The notes under the pieces are model-generated. The model had not been told where the DNA came from. It searched no databases and was given only the letters and a program-made list of their open reading frames with translations. Position numbers and translations under genes: made by a program. DNA of 64,000 bases. Source: Dipteris shenzhenensis (taxonomy: Eukaryota > Polypodiophyta > Polypodiopsida > Gleicheniales). Below, piece by piece: positions 63,252 to 64,000 of the stretch. The stretch lies in the NCBI GenBank assembly GCA_047967505.1, contig CM106541.1, one strand, 5' to 3'. Positions within the stretch are counted from its first letter, which is position 1; the number at the start of each line of letters is the position of its first letter.

Positions 63252-63518
63252 TGTGAGAATGGGAGAGAGAGAGAGCAAATGAGAGAACAAGAGGCAGGAG
63301 AGAGTGAGAGCTGAAAGCTTAGTTGCAAATAGATGAGTGTATTACAACTGAACTGAGTGATGGGTTTTGTCTAAGTGACAAAACCTTATCACTTCACTAA
63401 CCATAGTTAGTGAACTAATTGTGGTTAGGGGGAAAAACCTCTAAGTGAGGGAAAGGTGCCCCTAACCTACTTATTATATTACATTGGTCACTGCTAAATT
63501 ATAGCAATACTTCTAACA
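63252..63518 (-). repeat. Element G 3' LTR
   Basis: TG...CA ends, with (GA)n near its outer edge. The 'ctaaccatagttag' and 'taattgtggttagg' blocks correspond to those of the C LTR. Confidence 0.88.
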
Positions 63519-63555
63519 CCCCCCTGCAGTGCCAATGTCATGTACAAGGAAAATA

Positions 63556-64000
63556 TCAATCACCAAAAGGAGATAAGTTCAGGGCACTGCGAAATGCCTC
63601 AAACTTTTCACGTGGAAGTGCTTTGGTGAAAATGTCTGTAACATTGTCATGTGTTGACACATAGATCATGCTGATCTCTCCTGCATGCAACTTCTCTTTG
63701 ACGTAGTGATAATGAACCTCAATGTGCTTCGTGCGAGCATGAAACACAAGATTCTTTGCCACTGCAATAGCACTCTGACTATCAGTGAGAATTGGAGAAG
63801 GACCCTCCAATGAAAGATGAAGATCAGCAAATAAACGGCGCAGCCAAACACATTCAACTGTCGCTGTGAAAGCTGCCTTGTACTCAGCTTCACATGAAGA
63901 GGTAGCCACTGTAGATTGTTTCTTGCTCAACCAAGAAATACAAGCTTTGCCCAAAAAGAAACAATTGCCACTTGTGGACTGCCTAGTGTCATGATCTCCA
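63556..64000 (-). CDS. Element G RNase H, 3' end of Copia Pol
   Basis: An open minus frame runs from the window edge to a stop at 63556. RNase H blocks '[16 protein letters not shown]', '[13 protein letters not shown]', '[18 protein letters not shown]' and '[16 protein letters not shown]' are complete, including the stretch deleted in element C. The portion in the window has no stop or shift, so G may be more intact than C. Confidence 0.9.
   Translation of the reverse strand, partial: GDHDTRQSTSGNCFFLGKACISWLSKKQSTVATSSCEAEYKAAFTATVECVWLRRLFADLHLSLEGPSPILTDSQSAIAVAKNLVFHARTKHIEVHYHYVKEKLHAGEISMIYVSTHDNVTDIFTKALPREKFEAFRSALNLSPFGD

Larger units (their letters stand above)
63252..64000 (-). 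mobile_element. Element G: Copia of the same family as C, cut by window edge
   Basis: The left (3') LTR 63252-63518 (267 bp; 'tgtgagaatgggag' to 'acttctaaca') matches the C LTR in layout ('gtctaagtgacaaaacc', 'gtggttagggggaaaaacct'). A polypurine tract complement ('ccccctgcag') follows at 63519, then a Pol end on the minus strand. It lies in intron 13 of PUS7. Confidence 0.9.

Noticed and set aside
1-64000. CRISPR arrays, operons, rRNA or tRNA genes
   Set aside because: Repeats lack spacer structure, coding is intron-split, and no rRNA or tRNA consensus was seen; the Met-tRNA-like strings are LTR primer sites.

Overview
This window is nuclear DNA of a land plant with a large, transposon-choked genome. 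The evidence is a TTTAGGG-type telomere-like array, many spliceosomal introns, nested Ty1/Copia and Ty3/Gypsy chromovirus elements with tRNA-Met primer sites, LINE fragments and a Helitron relic. Introns of this size suggest a fern or gymnosperm, but the sequence alone does not settle that. There is no sign of prokaryotic organisation or CRISPR.

Left third (1-17 kb): a degenerate telomere-like array (661-1370) between direct-repeat flanks, small tandem repeats and unassigned broken reading frames; a decayed Helitron (about 7.3-10.7 kb) with OTU-like, DUF6570-like and HUH/Y2 Rep segments but no helicase; two LTR ends with primer-binding sites; a 380-bp polypurine tract; and a possible minus-strand gene (about 13.6-16.9 kb) with an OB-fold-like segment and a 420-bp tandem duplication.

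The main host gene is a TruD/PUS7-type pseudouridine synthase on the plus strand. I could place 13 exons by splice signals, phase and family motifs, from an ATG at 17167 to 59815; the last exons lie beyond the right edge. Exon 1 and exon 2 are separated by a 30.5-kb intron. About 28 kb of that intron is one nested stack: element A contains Gypsy B; B contains Copia C and, separately, element D; D contains Gypsy E; E contains Copia F. Target-site duplications were found for B, C, E and F. Hand-counted LTR divergence falls in nesting order (A about 7%, B about 5%, C and D about 4%, E about 2%, F about 0.5%). Without the stack, intron 1 would be about 2.5 kb.

The same gene has a GC-AG intron (intron 3) and a 4.1-kb intron 10 with a perfect U12-type AT-AC donor and a U12-like branch site. 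Introns 6, 10 and 13 also hold retroelement debris: a LINE ORF1, several LTR ends, a LINE reverse-transcriptase tail, and a Copia element running off the right edge that belongs to the same family as C.
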